This document shows positions 1 to 9,065 of a stretch of 64,000 nucleotides of DNA, piece after piece. The translations under genes and the position numbers were made by a program. The number at the start of each line of letters is the position of its first letter. Within the stretch, counting starts at the first letter, position 1. Under the pieces are notes generated by a model, which did not search any database, was not told the DNA's origin, and worked only from the letters and a program-made list of their open reading frames with translations. The DNA comes from Nocardia cyriacigeorgica GUH-2 (GTDB lineage: Bacteria > Actinomycetota > Actinomycetes > Mycobacteriales > Mycobacteriaceae): positions 1,178,001-1,242,000 of the forward strand of contig NC_016887.1 of assembly GCF_000284035.1 (NCBI RefSeq), in the 5' to 3' direction.

Positions 1-1100
1 TCGTCGCGGAATTGGCCACCGCCGCACTCAACAAGCCCAGCAACTCCGACATCTACACCGTCGCCATGGCCCGCTTCGTGCAGACCTTCGTGCGGGTGCT
101 CGGCGATCCCCGGCTGCCGCACCTGTTCTTCATCGACGGCGGCGGCCTCGCCGTGGAGAACGCGCTCAAGGTGGCCTTCGACTGGAAGAGCAGGCACAAC
201 GAAAGCCACGGCCGGTCACCGCGTCTGGGCACCCAGGTGATGCACCTGACCGGCGCCTTCCACGGCCGCACCGGCTACACGCTGTCGCTGACCAACACCG
301 ATCCGGTCAAAACCGCCCGCTTCCCGGTCTTCGAGTGGCCGCGCATCGACGCGCCGTACCTGGGTGAGGGACGCGATATCGCGGCCGCGGAACAGCTGGC
401 ACTCGACCAGGCGGCCCGCGCCTTCGCCGAGAACCCGCACGATATCGCGTGTTTCATCGCCGAACCGATCCAGGGCGAGGGCGGCGACCGCCATCTGCGC
501 CCGGAATTCCTCGCCGCCATGCAGCAGCTGTGCCACGACAACGACGCGCTGTTCGTGCTCGACGAGGTGCAGACCGGCGTCGGGATGACCGGAACGACCT
601 GGGCCTACCAGCAATTGGGGTTGACACCGGACGTGGTGGCCTTCGGCAAGAAGACCCAGGTCTGCGGCGTGATGGCGGGCGGGCGCGTCGACGAGGTGAG
701 CGACAACGTGTTCGCGGTGAGTTCCCGGTTGAATTCGACCTGGGGCGGCAATCTCACCGATATGGTGCGCACTCGACGCATCCTCGAGGTGATCGAACGC
801 GATGGCCTCGTCGACCGGGCCCGGCTGCTCGGGGTGCATCTGCTGGACGGGCTCACCGAGCTGGCGCAGCGGCATCCCACCGTCACCGAACCGCGCGGCC
901 GTGGGCTGATGTGCGCGATCACCCTGCCCGACACCCGCTTCCGCGACGACGTGCTCACCCAGCTGCGCGAACGCGAGCATGTGCTGCTGCTCGGCACCGG
1001 CGAGCGAGGCATCCGATTCCGTCCGCCGCTGACGGTCACCACCGAAGAACTCGACGCCGCGGTGACCGCGCTGGACCGGGTGCTCACCGATCTGCCCTGA
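1..1100 (+). CDS. lat: L-lysine 6-transaminase (5' end cut by window edge)
   Basis: PLP-dependent class-III aminotransferase that moves the epsilon-amino group of lysine to 2-oxoglutarate, giving 2-aminoadipate 6-semialdehyde (piperideine-6-carboxylate). The reading frame is open to base 1, so roughly the first 80 residues of an about 450-residue family protein are missing. Visible hallmarks are FFIDGG and AVENALK near the substrate site, the PLP-ring Asp in DEVQTG, and the Schiff-base lysine in FGKKTQ. In Nocardia lactamdurans this enzyme opens cephamycin synthesis, and in mycobacteria it is linked to stationary phase. No beta-lactam genes are visible here, so a catabolic or stress role is the simpler guess. 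Confidence 0.93.
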   Translation, partial: VAELATAALNKPSNSDIYTVAMARFVQTFVRVLGDPRLPHLFFIDGGGLAVENALKVAFDWKSRHNESHGRSPRLGTQVMHLTGAFHGRTGYTLSLTNTDPVKTARFPVFEWPRIDAPYLGEGRDIAAAEQLALDQAARAFAENPHDIACFIAEPIQGEGGDRHLRPEFLAAMQQLCHDNDALFVLDEVQTGVGMTGTTWAYQQLGLTPDVVAFGKKTQVCGVMAGGRVDEVSDNVFAVSSRLNSTWGGNLTDMVRTRRILEVIERDGLVDRARLLGVHLLDGLTELAQRHPTVTEPRGRGLMCAITLPDTRFRDDVLTQLREREHVLLLGTGERGIRFRPPLTVTTEELDAAVTALDRVLTDLP

Positions 1101-1175
1101 GCGCTCACCGCGGTTTCCCGCCGTTACGGCGCGGACAGCTGCGCTACCGGGTGGCTATCCCTATGCTTCGCAGCC

Positions 1176-2444
1176 ATGTCCTCCCGTCAGCACCACATTT
1201 CAGCGCCGGTATCCGGCGTGCGCGGTCAGTGTTCGGAGGCTGCGACGCGGAACCTGCGGCGACGCCGGGCCTCGCTGGTCGCCTCGCTAGCGGTGGTCGC
1301 GGCCGTCGCCGGCTGCACCACCAGCGAGGCCGGCTCGGTCCAGCACACCGACAGTGCCACCGGAACCACCACCTCCGCGCCGCCACCACCCCATCTGGCG
1401 AACCTGCTACCCGGCATGCCGCCGCCGCTGTCGGAGACCGACGTGTACGCGGCCAACCGGGAACTCGATCCCTCGGTCGCCGATCACCGTCCGCTCGTCT
1501 ACGTGCCCAACAGCGAATCCAACACCGTCACCGTCATCGACCAGGCCACCTTCCAGGTGGTCGACACCTTCTCCTCGGGCGGGCAGGAACCCCAGCACGT
1601 GGTCCCGTCCTACGACATGCAGACCCTCTACGCCACCAATGATCTGCCCATCGGCGGCGGCAGCCTGCTGCCCATCGACCCGCGTACCGGTAAGCCGGGC
1701 GAGCCGATTCCGGTGCGCGACCCGTACAACATGTACTACACCCCGGACGGTAAGTTCGCCCTGGTCGTGGCCGAGGCGGACAAGTCGCTCGACTTCTACG
1801 ATCCGAAGACCTGGCAGAAGGTGCACGGCGTCCCGGTACCCGACTGCGCGGGCGTCGACCATATGGACTTCACCGCCGACGGCCGCTTCGCCCTGGCCAG
1901 CTGCGAATTCATCGGGCGGATGCTGGTTTTCGACGTCGCCGAACGCAAGCCGATCAGGACCATCGATCTGCCCGGCGGACGCTCCGGCAAACCGCAGGAC
2001 GTGAAGCTCTCACCGGACGGCAAGCAGTTCTTCGTCGCCGATATGGTGGCCAACGGCATCTACGTCTTCGACGCTCTCACCTTCGAGAACACCGGTTTCG
2101 TGCCGACGGGCCATGGTGCGCACGGGCTCTACATCACCCGCGACTCCAAGCAGATGATCATCACCAACCGGCACGAGGGCAGCATCTCGGTGTGGGACTT
2201 CGCCGAGGACAAGCTGGTGCACAAGTGGTATCTGCCAGGCGGCGGCAGCCCCGATATGGGCAATATCTCCGCCGACGGCCGCGTCTTCTGGGTGTCGGGC
2301 CGCCACCACGGCGAGGTCTACGCCATCGACATCATCGACTGGAAACTCCTGGCCCGCATACCCGTCGGGAAGGGCGCGCACGGGCTGACGGTGTGGCCAC
2401 AGCCGGGGCGGTACTCCACCGGGCATACCGGGGTCATGCGCTGA
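1176..2444 (+). CDS. YVTN-type beta-propeller lipoprotein
   Basis: A 422-residue exported protein. An Arg-rich n-region (RRRR), a hydrophobic stretch and a lipobox ending VAGC near residue 45 predict a lipoprotein anchored outside the membrane. The rest shows repeated blades of the form VYVPNSESNTVTVID, DGKFALV and DGKQFFVAD, typical of YncE/YVTN seven-bladed propellers. The ligand is unknown. The ATG is favoured because TATGCT at 1162-1167 lies 8 nt upstream (leaderless layout) and no Shine-Dalgarno is seen; a GTG at 1218 would also keep the signal peptide. It follows lat by 75 nt on the same strand. Confidence 0.85.
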   Translation: MSSRQHHISAPVSGVRGQCSEAATRNLRRRRASLVASLAVVAAVAGCTTSEAGSVQHTDSATGTTTSAPPPPHLANLLPGMPPPLSETDVYAANRELDPSVADHRPLVYVPNSESNTVTVIDQATFQVVDTFSSGGQEPQHVVPSYDMQTLYATNDLPIGGGSLLPIDPRTGKPGEPIPVRDPYNMYYTPDGKFALVVAEADKSLDFYDPKTWQKVHGVPVPDCAGVDHMDFTADGRFALASCEFIGRMLVFDVAERKPIRTIDLPGGRSGKPQDVKLSPDGKQFFVADMVANGIYVFDALTFENTGFVPTGHGAHGLYITRDSKQMIITNRHEGSISVWDFAEDKLVHKWYLPGGGSPDMGNISADGRVFWVSGRHHGEVYAIDIIDWKLLARIPVGKGAHGLTVWPQPGRYSTGHTGVMR

Positions 2445-2459
2445 CGCCGGCGCGCCGGG

Positions 2460-2807
2460 TCAGTCCGCTCGGCGCGGGGTGAGCCCGAGTGCGCCCTCGG
2501 TGAATCGCAGGACCGCCGTCATCCCGGCCTCCAGAGCCTCGTCATAGCCCGGCCGGGACCAGCCGGCGATCTCGGCGGAATGGCCCTCGCCGGGCGTGAC
2601 GCCGACCTCGGCGACGAGTTCGGCGGTCGTCGGTTCGCACACCGCCCAGGAGTAATGGGTTTCCTCGTCCCACTGGGCGGTGCGGCGGGCCACGTAGCCG
2701 GGATCGGTGATGCCGCCCTCGGCCAGGGCCGGACGGTCGTCGATGCGGTCGTCGGCGCGCAGGGCGCGCAGGTACCAGGAGCCCGCGTTGATCTCGATCG
2801 GTTCCAT
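2460..2807 (-). CDS. Small GNAT-like protein
   Basis: A 115-residue protein starting MEPIEINAGSWYLR. The opening (strand, then LRALRADD) and the middle (AVCEPTTAELVAEVGV) resemble N-terminal strands of GNAT acetyltransferases. The protein is shorter than a full GNAT domain and no clear acetyl-CoA binding RxxGxG loop is seen, so activity is doubtful. The start at 2807 is chosen because GAGGAGAG precedes it closely; a longer frame to 2882 has no such support. It converges with the lipoprotein gene, leaving only 15 nt between stops. Confidence 0.7.
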   Translation of the reverse strand: MEPIEINAGSWYLRALRADDRIDDRPALAEGGITDPGYVARRTAQWDEETHYSWAVCEPTTAELVAEVGVTPGEGHSAEIAGWSRPGYDEALEAGMTAVLRFTEGALGLTPRRAD

Positions 2808-2889
2808 CAGCTCTCCTCGGTCTCGGGTGCCCGGCGGTGCGTCGGCCATGGTCCGCGCCAACGCGGCCGCCCGCCGGTGCAAGGTTAGT

Positions 2890-2965
2890 CGCGCGACTCG
2901 GCCGGCGATTGCTCGGCAGCCGCGCCGTCGGATGCGCTACCGCTGGACCGCGCGACTCGGCCGGC
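2890..2965. repeat. 17-bp direct repeat in a gene-poor gap
   Basis: CGCGCGACTCGGCCGGC occurs twice, at 2890-2906 and 2949-2965, with a 59-bp period. It lies in the 295-bp stretch between the patatin gene stop and the small GNAT-like gene. No gene is seen in that stretch. The copies could bind a protein or be leftover duplication. Confidence 0.6.
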
Positions 2966-3102
2966 TGCGGCTCGCCAAGCCACTGGCGCTTTCGGCTACC
3001 GCTCGGCGAAATGGTGCATGTCCGGGCCGGGAATGCGCATCCGATCGACGCGACTGTGCCGCGAGGCGCTCTCAGCGGACCCTTCGATGCGCGGCCGGCA
3101 GG

Positions 3103-4044
3103 TCAGCTGCGGTCGCGCGGTGCGACGACCTCGCCCAGCGCGTCGTGTGCCGCCCGCCGCCCGATCTCCAGCGCCCGCGCCAGCAGATCCGTATCCCGGG
3201 CCGCGCTGTCGACGGCGGGCGAACCCGCGGGCGGATGAATCTGCAGAACGGCGTCGCCGAGACCGGCCAAAACCCGGTCTTCCACCGACTGCTGCTGCGG
3301 ACGCTCCAACCAGGCCCGGTACGCACCGGGCGCGCGGACCCGCAGATAGGAACCGCCGACCACCGAATGCACCCGTGACGCGGGTGGGCGTCGCTCGTCC
3401 ACCCGACGGGTCCGCAGCACCAGCGCATGCGTCGCACCCGACCGCAGCGCGGTGCGGATCGGCACGGTTTCGGCGAGCCCGCCGTCGAGGTACTGCCCAT
3501 CGCCGAGGGCGACCGGCGGCCCGGCCAGGATCGGCAGCCCCGCCGAGGCTCGCAGCGCGGTCATGAGGGTGCGCTTGTCCACGATGTGCCGGTTCAGGTC
3601 GACCGCGAGCCCGGTGCGCACATCGGTGGCCACCGGATGGAAGGTGGTGGGATTGGCCAGGATCGCCGGGAAATCCATCGGCTCGATCCCGTCGTAGACC
3701 TGATGCACCAGATACCGCAGATCGAAGGCCGGGCGCCCGCGCAACAGCCGGGCGGGATCGATCGCGCGGCGCATGATCGCCGGATCGGTCCACGACCGCA
3801 TCCCCGGCTCGGCCCGCCCGCACAGCAACCAGGCGCCATTGATCGCGCCGGCCGACGTGCCGTACACGGCGTCGAACACCGCCGACAATCCCAGCTGCTC
3901 GAGCCCGTGCACCATGCCGCTGGAATACACCCCGCGGCTACCCCCGCCCTCCACGACGAGCACCAGCCGATGCCCATCGGCGCGGCTACCGGACTCGACG
4001 CGGCCACGAATGACCTCCGCGACGGCGGGAACAGAGCTGGTCAC
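3103..4044 (-). CDS. Patatin-like phospholipase
   Basis: A 313-residue Ser-Asp dyad lipid acyl hydrolase. The oxyanion loop GGGSRG is at residues 33-38, the nucleophile elbow GTSAG (Ser64) at 62-66 and the catalytic Asp in YLDGG (Asp187). No signal peptide is seen, so it is probably cytoplasmic or peripheral. The GTG start at 4044 has TATTGT 6 nt upstream (4051-4056, minus strand), a leaderless promoter layout. The last 60 residues carry an RxRxPGAYRAWLERP segment and no recognised extra domain. Substrate is not predictable from sequence. Confidence 0.9.
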   Translation of the reverse strand: MTSSVPAVAEVIRGRVESGSRADGHRLVLVVEGGGSRGVYSSGMVHGLEQLGLSAVFDAVYGTSAGAINGAWLLCGRAEPGMRSWTDPAIMRRAIDPARLLRGRPAFDLRYLVHQVYDGIEPMDFPAILANPTTFHPVATDVRTGLAVDLNRHIVDKRTLMTALRASAGLPILAGPPVALGDGQYLDGGLAETVPIRTALRSGATHALVLRTRRVDERRPPASRVHSVVGGSYLRVRAPGAYRAWLERPQQQSVEDRVLAGLGDAVLQIHPPAGSPAVDSAARDTDLLARALEIGRRAAHDALGEVVAPRDRS

Positions 4045-4072
4045 GCGACCACAATACTGTGTCTTTTGGCCG

Positions 4073-4213
4073 CGGGCCGCGAACGGGGCTCCTCGAGGTC
4101 GCCCCTCCGGCGTGTTCGCGGCAGTTGCGTTCCCGTGTTGTCGCCGGCCTTCGCGGCGGCACCTGGATGTGAGACGGGCCGCGAACGGGGGATTTGCCCT
4201 CGTTCGCGGCCCG
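4073..4213. repeat. 16-bp repeat, two direct copies and one inverted arm
   Basis: CGGGCCGCGAACGGGG is present at 4073-4088 and 4175-4190, and most of it is inverted at 4201-4213. The second copy and the inverted arm form the accA3 terminator. The first copy could pair with the same arm to give a longer alternative hairpin. Confidence 0.6.
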
Positions 4214-4216
4214 TTT
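4172..4216 (-). terminator. Terminator hairpin after accA3
   Basis: A perfect 14-bp inverted repeat (4174-4187 with 4201-4214), extendable inward by GGG/CCC, lies 20 nt past the accA3 stop. The minus-strand tail is not U-rich; the plus-strand tail has TTTGTCT. Strong GC hairpins without a U-tract are common actinobacterial terminators. Confidence 0.75.
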
Positions 4217-4236
4217 GTCTCTGGACCGGCCGGTTC

Positions 4237-6039
4237 CTACTTGATCTCGGCCAGCACGGTGCCCTGGGTGATGGCGGCGCCGGCTTCCACGGCCAGACCG
4301 GTGACCACACCGGCCTTGTGCGCGTTGACCGGGTTCTCCATCTTCATGGCCTCGAGCACCACGATCAGGTCGCCGGCCTCGACGGTCTGGCCTTCCTCGA
4401 CCGCGACCTTGACGACGGTGCCCTGCATCGGCGCGGTGACCGAGTCACCCGACGCCGCGCCGCCGCCCGCGCCGCCACGCTTGCGCGGCTTGGGCTTCTT
4501 GCGGATCACACCGGCGCCGTTGCCGCCCGCGCCCGCGGCACCCGCGCCGACGGTGAAGTTGCCGGGCAGCGAGACCTCGACGCGACGGCCGCCGACCTCC
4601 ACGACCACCTTCTGGCGCGGGCCTTCCTCGTCCTCATCCAGCGGCGCGCCACCGGTGTAGGGCTCGATGGTGTTGTTCCACTCGTTCTCGATCCACTTGG
4701 TGTAGACGTCGAACTTCTCGCCGTCACCGATGAACGCCGGATCCTCGACGATCGCGCGGTGGAACGGGATGACGGTGGCCAGTCCCTCGACGTGGAACTC
4801 GGCCAGCGCGCGCCGTGCCCGCTCCAGCGCCTGGGTGCGGTTCTCGCCGGTGACGATCAGCTTGGCCAGCATGGAGTCGAACTGGCCGCCGATCACGCTG
4901 CCTGCCACCACGCCGGAGTCCACGCGCACGCCCGGGCCGGTGGGCTCGGAGTAGGCGGTGACCGGGCCGGGGGCCGGCAGGAAGCCGCGGCCGGCGTCCT
5001 CACCGTTGATCCGGAACTCGAAGGAGTGGCCCCGCGGAGTCGGGTCTTCCTTGATCGACAGTTCCTCGCCGTTGGCGATGCGGAACTGCTGGCGCACCAG
5101 GTCGATGCCCGAGGTCTCCTCGGTGACCGGGTGTTCGACCTGCAGGCGGGTGTTCACCTCGAGGAACGACACGGTCTCGCCCTGGACCAGGTACTCGACG
5201 GTGCCTGCACCGTAGTAGTGGGCCTCGCGGCAGATCCGCTTGGCGGACTCGTGGATCTTGGCGCGCACCTCGTCGGACAGGAACGGCGCGGGCGCCTCCT
5301 CGACCAGCTTCTGGAACCGGCGCTGCAACGAGCAGTCGCGGGTACCGGCGACCACCACGTTGCCGTGCTTGTCGGCGATGACCTGCGCCTCGACGTGGCG
5401 GGCCTTGTCCAGGTACTGCTCGACGAAGCATTCACCGCGACCGAAGGCGGCGACCGCCTCGCGGGTGGCCGATTCGAACAGCTCCGGGATCTCTTCGATG
5501 GTGTGGGCGACCTTCATGCCGCGGCCACCGCCACCGAAAGCGGCCTTGATGGCCACCGGGACGCCGTACTTCTTGGCGAACTCGACGACCTCGTCGGCGT
5601 TCTTGACCGGATCCTTGGTGCCCGCGGCCATCGGCGCGTTCGCGCGTTCGGCGATGTGGCGGGCGGTGACCTTGTCGCCGAGGTCGCGGATGGACTGCGG
5701 CGACGGGCCGATCCAGATCAGCCCGGCGTCGATGACGGCCTGGGCGAAGTCGGCGTTCTCGGAAAGGAAGCCGTAACCGGGGTGGATGGCATCGGCCCCG
5801 GACTTAGCGGCGGCGTCGAGGATCTTGTCGAACACCAGGTACGACTCTGCCGACGTCTGTCCACCGAGGGCGAAGGCCTCATCGGCGAGCTTGACGAACG
5901 GGGCATCGGCATCGGGTTCGGCGTACACCGCGACGCTGCCGATACCGGCATCCTTGGCCGCCCGGATCACGCGCACGGCGATCTCGCCTCGGTTAGCTAC
6001 GAGTACCTTCGTGATCTGCGCGCTGGCATGGCTGGGCAC
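4237..6039 (-). CDS. accA3: Acyl-CoA carboxylase biotin-carboxylase/biotin-carrier subunit
   Basis: A 600-residue alpha subunit that carboxylates its own biotin with ATP and bicarbonate and serves several carboxyltransferase beta subunits, making malonyl-CoA and methylmalonyl-CoA for fatty and mycolic acids. It has the biotin-carboxylase N-domain ([13 protein letters not shown]), an ATP-grasp domain with GGGGRGMK, the catalytic [14 protein letters not shown], and a C-terminal biotinyl domain with EAMKMENP. A Gly/Ala-rich linker separates the carrier domain. The GTG start at 6039 is fixed by AGGAGG a few bases upstream. The partner genes accD5, accE5 and birA lie within 7 kb. Confidence 0.97.
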   Translation of the reverse strand: MPSHASAQITKVLVANRGEIAVRVIRAAKDAGIGSVAVYAEPDADAPFVKLADEAFALGGQTSAESYLVFDKILDAAAKSGADAIHPGYGFLSENADFAQAVIDAGLIWIGPSPQSIRDLGDKVTARHIAERANAPMAAGTKDPVKNADEVVEFAKKYGVPVAIKAAFGGGGRGMKVAHTIEEIPELFESATREAVAAFGRGECFVEQYLDKARHVEAQVIADKHGNVVVAGTRDCSLQRRFQKLVEEAPAPFLSDEVRAKIHESAKRICREAHYYGAGTVEYLVQGETVSFLEVNTRLQVEHPVTEETSGIDLVRQQFRIANGEELSIKEDPTPRGHSFEFRINGEDAGRGFLPAPGPVTAYSEPTGPGVRVDSGVVAGSVIGGQFDSMLAKLIVTGENRTQALERARRALAEFHVEGLATVIPFHRAIVEDPAFIGDGEKFDVYTKWIENEWNNTIEPYTGGAPLDEDEEGPRQKVVVEVGGRRVEVSLPGNFTVGAGAAGAGGNGAGVIRKKPKPRKRGGAGGGAASGDSVTAPMQGTVVKVAVEEGQTVEAGDLIVVLEAMKMENPVNAHKAGVVTGLAVEAGAAITQGTVLAEIK

Positions 6040-6191
6040 TGAGCCTCCTGTGCAATCTTCTCTGTAGTCGCCCCTGGGTCGACAATTTACGTCTGGGGCG
6101 AGTGTAGGCAGTCTGCCAACAGACGCCGAACTCGGATAGTCCTACCGAAGAGTAGGTCGTGGATCACATATGGGCCCGGGCGGGGTATGTG

Positions 6192-7097
6192 TTACCTGGT
6201 CCGCGCTCGGCGTCCGGCACCGGCCGGTGCGCTGCCCGGCTCACTTCCGCGCGCGATCGGCATGCGCACCGAGTTGCCCCATTCGGTCCAGGATCCATCG
6301 TAGTTGCGCACCGAGTCGAAGCCGAGCAGGTACTTCAGCACGAACCAGGTGTGGCTGGAACGCTCGCCGACCCTGCTGTAGACGATCAGGGCGTCTTCGG
6401 CGGTGAGATCGCCGTAGAGGGAGTCGAGATCGGCGCGGGGACGGAAGCGGCCATCGGAGTTGAGGGCCTCGGTCCAGGGGATGTTCACCGCGGTCGGGAT
6501 GTGGCCGCCGCGCAGGGCGAGATCGTCGGGTGCGGCGAGCGCCTCCCCGGTGTATTCCTCCGGCGAGCGCACATCCACCAGCGGTTTGCCCAGATGGCTG
6601 AGCACCTCCGAGCGGAAGGCGCGATCGGTGCTGTCGTCGCGGCGCACGGCGGGGTAGTGGCTCTCGGTCAGGCGCGGCGGCTCGAAGGTGGTGTCGCGTT
6701 CCTCGCCGATCCAGGCCTCGCGGCCGCCGTCGAGCAGCCGGACGTCCTCGTGGCCGAACAGGGTGAGCACCCAGAGGGTGTGGGCGGCCTGCGCGTTGCC
6801 GCGATCGCCGTAGACGACCACGGTGTCCTCGCGTTCGATGCCCTTGGCGCGCATGAGTTCGGTGAACCTGGGGCCGTCGATGTAGTCGCGGGTCACCGGA
6901 TCGTTGAGGTCACCGCGCCAGTCGATCTTGGTGGCGCCGGGCACATGCCCGATGTCATAGAGCAGGATGTCTTCGTTCGATTCGATGATCTTGAGCCCGG
7001 GAGCGCCGATGTTTGCCGACAGCCATTCCGTGGTTACTAGTCGTTGTGGGTGTGCGTAGGCACCGAAGGCGGGAGTGGGGTCCGGGGCGACGGGCAC
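6192..7097 (-). CDS. sseA: SseA-type sulfurtransferase with Ser in place of catalytic Cys
   Basis: A 301-residue tandem-rhodanese protein, closely matching mycobacterial SseA (thiosulfate or 3-mercaptopyruvate sulfurtransferase) in length and in motifs such as [30 protein letters not shown] and [11 protein letters not shown]. The active-site loop, normally CRIGERSS, reads SRVGERSS: residue 241 is Ser (codon AGC at 6377-6375). The N-domain segment NAQAAHT also differs from the mycobacterial NWWAAY as I recall it. Classical sulfur transfer needs the Cys, so the protein may be inactive, regulatory or altered in chemistry. The start is GTG with AAGGA upstream. Confidence 0.9.
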   Translation of the reverse strand: MPVAPDPTPAFGAYAHPQRLVTTEWLSANIGAPGLKIIESNEDILLYDIGHVPGATKIDWRGDLNDPVTRDYIDGPRFTELMRAKGIEREDTVVVYGDRGNAQAAHTLWVLTLFGHEDVRLLDGGREAWIGEERDTTFEPPRLTESHYPAVRRDDSTDRAFRSEVLSHLGKPLVDVRSPEEYTGEALAAPDDLALRGGHIPTAVNIPWTEALNSDGRFRPRADLDSLYGDLTAEDALIVYSRVGERSSHTWFVLKYLLGFDSVRNYDGSWTEWGNSVRMPIARGSEPGSAPAGAGRRARTR

Positions 7098-7265
7098 GTC
7101 AGGGATCCTTCACACGAGGTAGGCGGCGGTAGGGCGGTATCGGAGTCGCACAGTGCATGGTATGTGTGACGCGAAGATGAATCTCGTTTCAGATCACAAA
7201 TCGGCTGATTGGGCGAATAAATCGCACGAGCATCCGATAAAGTCTCCCGGGAGGAGGGGTGAGCT

Positions 7266-8015
7266 ATGTCCGATTCGTGGCCGCGGCGGCGACTGCTCGC
7301 GATCCTACGTGGCGCCAGTGAGCCTCTCGACGCCCAGGAGCTGGCCAAGATCACCGGACAGCACGTCACCACGGTCCGATTTCATCTCGATGTCCTCACC
7401 CGGGAATCGCTGGTTCGCCAGTTTCAGCAGCCGCCACGCGGTCGTGGCCGCCCGCGGATCGGTTACCGCGCCGTCCAGCGAACGGTCGGCTATCAGGAAT
7501 TGGCGCAGGTGCTCGCCGATCAGCTCGGCCCGGACCCGCGCCGTCGCGCCGAAGCCGCGGTGGCGGCCGGCCGCGCCTGGGGTGCGCGCCTGGACGTGGT
7601 CGAGCAGCCCGCCGAATCGCTCGGCGAGGCCAAGGATCTGGCCATGTCGCTGATGTCGGAGCTCGGCTTCGCCCCCGAACGCGATCCGGCCGGCGATACC
7701 GACGAGAAGGTCACCATCCGGCTGACCGCCTGCCCGCTGCGCGAATTGGCCCGCACGCATTCCGAGGTGGTCTGCGGCGTGCATCAGGGGCTGCTGCAGG
7801 AAGTGCTGGACCGCAACGGCGCCCGCGACCGGGTGGCGGTCAGCCTCGATCCGTTCGTCGAGGCCGAGGTGTGCGAACTGCGCCTGGCCCTGCTCGCGGT
7901 GGGCGAACCCTACAACGAGGGGCCGCGCCCGGCTCCGTCAGTTCTGGGCCGGATGACGCCACAGGTCCGCGACGCCGACCCCGACATCGTCGAGCAACCT
8001 GCGCAGCAGTGGTAG
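7266..8015 (+). CDS. ArsR/SufR-like winged-helix regulator with conserved cysteines
   Basis: A 249-residue predicted DNA-binding protein of the COG2345 type. The N-terminal winged helix ([31 protein letters not shown]) is followed by a wing rich in Arg and Gly (RGRGRPR). The C-terminal half has Cys156, Cys170, His173 and Cys203 in a spacing like Fe-S regulators of the SufR type, so iron-sulfur or metal sensing is an inference. It is divergent from sseA across 168 bp, so it may control it. Its last 78 bp overlap the maf gene head-on. GGGAGGAGGGG just upstream of the ATG is a strong ribosome site. Confidence 0.85.
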   Translation: MSDSWPRRRLLAILRGASEPLDAQELAKITGQHVTTVRFHLDVLTRESLVRQFQQPPRGRGRPRIGYRAVQRTVGYQELAQVLADQLGPDPRRRAEAAVAAGRAWGARLDVVEQPAESLGEAKDLAMSLMSELGFAPERDPAGDTDEKVTIRLTACPLRELARTHSEVVCGVHQGLLQEVLDRNGARDRVAVSLDPFVEAEVCELRLALLAVGEPYNEGPRPAPSVLGRMTPQVRDADPDIVEQPAQQW

Positions 8016-8576
8016 GCCGATGCCGATCACGCTCGACGGATCGCCGTCGATGCGGTCGACGAACCAGCCGCCGAGCCCGTCGAGGGTGAACGCACCGGCC
8101 ACCTGCAAGGGCTCACCGGTGGCGATATAGGCGTCCAGCGCCTCGGGTTCGGGTTTGGCGAAATGAATCGTGGTGGAGCTGCAATCCACCGCTTCGGCCG
8201 TCACGGCGCCGTCCAGCAGGCGCAGTACGCAGTGCCCGGTGATGAGTTCGGCGCTGCGCCCGGCCATCGCGTTCCAGCGCGCCCGCGCCACCTCGGGGGT
8301 ATGCGGTTTGCCCTGCAGCGTGCCGTCGATCAACAGCATGGAATCGCAGCCGACCACCACACAGTCGGCGGCGTACTCGGGGACGGCCGCGGCGATCGTC
8401 GCGGCCTTGGCCTTGGCCAGTTCGACCACCACCTGCTGTGGTGGGGTGTCCGCGGGCAGTGCCGCGGCAATGGCGTCCTCGTCCACCTCCGAGACCCGGA
8501 CGACGGGCTCGATCCCGGCGGACCGCAGCACGGTACGCCGGGCAGGGGACGCTGACGCGAGGACCATTTCGGTCAC
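7938..8576 (-). CDS. maf: Maf-family nucleoside triphosphate pyrophosphatase
   Basis: A 212-residue house-cleaning enzyme that hydrolyses non-canonical or pyrimidine NTPs; Maf proteins are also linked to septation. Signature elements are LASASPARR at the start, the catalytic [26 protein letters not shown], and [17 protein letters not shown]. The GTG at 8576 is preferred over a more distant frame start because GGGAGGGGA precedes it. It sits downstream of accD5-accE5 on the same strand, as in mycobacteria. The 3' end overlaps the convergent HTH gene by 78 bp. Confidence 0.93.
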   Translation of the reverse strand: MTEMVLASASPARRTVLRSAGIEPVVRVSEVDEDAIAAALPADTPPQQVVVELAKAKAATIAAAVPEYAADCVVVGCDSMLLIDGTLQGKPHTPEVARARWNAMAGRSAELITGHCVLRLLDGAVTAEAVDCSSTTIHFAKPEPEALDAYIATGEPLQVAGAFTLDGLGGWFVDRIDGDPSSVIGIGLPLLRRLLDDVGVGVADLWRHPAQN

Positions 8577-8604
8577 GGAGAGTTCCCCTCCCGGCGTCGT
8601 CGGC

Positions 8605-8937
8605 TCAGCGCAGGTGTGACAGCTGGGGGAACGCGTACGGCGAGAACGGCGAGGTACCACGGTGCATCATGGTGGGCCTGCCCCAGAAATCGCTCGGTCC
8701 CGGCGGGCCCGCCGGCGCCGCACTGCTCGCCGCCGCGCTCAGCACGCACACCAGCGCCGCGATCTCCTCATCGGTGGGCGCACCCTTCTCGATGATCAGG
8801 AAGGGCTTGTCGCCCGCGACCGCAGCCAGGGCAGCGTCGACGTCGGTGCCGACCGCCGCGGCGTCATCGGTGAGCGAGTCGACCGCGAGGTCGAGTTCGG
8901 CGGCGGTCAGCACTTCTTCATCTGCCACGATTGTCAC
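8605..8937 (-). CDS. accE5: Acyl-CoA carboxylase epsilon subunit
   Basis: A 110-residue small subunit that stabilises the AccA3-AccD5 complex in actinobacteria. The recognisable core is [18 protein letters not shown], followed by a Ser/Ala/Pro-rich linker and a C-terminal [11 protein letters not shown]. It lies 128 nt downstream of accD5 and 28 nt upstream of maf on the same strand, so the three are probably one transcript. The acidic, Ala-rich N-terminus is typical of the family. Confidence 0.93.
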   Translation of the reverse strand: MTIVADEEVLTAAELDLAVDSLTDDAAAVGTDVDAALAAVAGDKPFLIIEKGAPTDEEIAALVCVLSAAASSAAPAGPPGPSDFWGRPTMMHRGTSPFSPYAFPQLSHLR

Positions 8938-9065
8938 GGTGCCAGATCCTCTCTCTTGCCTTGGCCGGACGGGGGTCGTGTCCGGTCAAGAGACGCAATC
9001 ATCGTCGGATTCACTCATTGCATCACTGCAACCAGTGTGCGCGGCTCAACGAGGGTATCGCTGAT

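Noticed and set aside
1..1100. Beta-lactam biosynthetic cluster start
   Set aside because: Lysine aminotransferase alone is not diagnostic; no ACV synthetase, isopenicillin synthase or cephamycin genes follow.
3427..6042. 871-residue plus-strand frame
   Set aside because: It is the antisense shadow of the patatin and accA3 genes; composition is Gly/Asp/Arg-rich with no family motifs.
6106..6116. Palindrome GGCAGTCTGCC upstream of accA3 as an operator
   Set aside because: Only 11 bp, single copy and expected by chance at this GC content.
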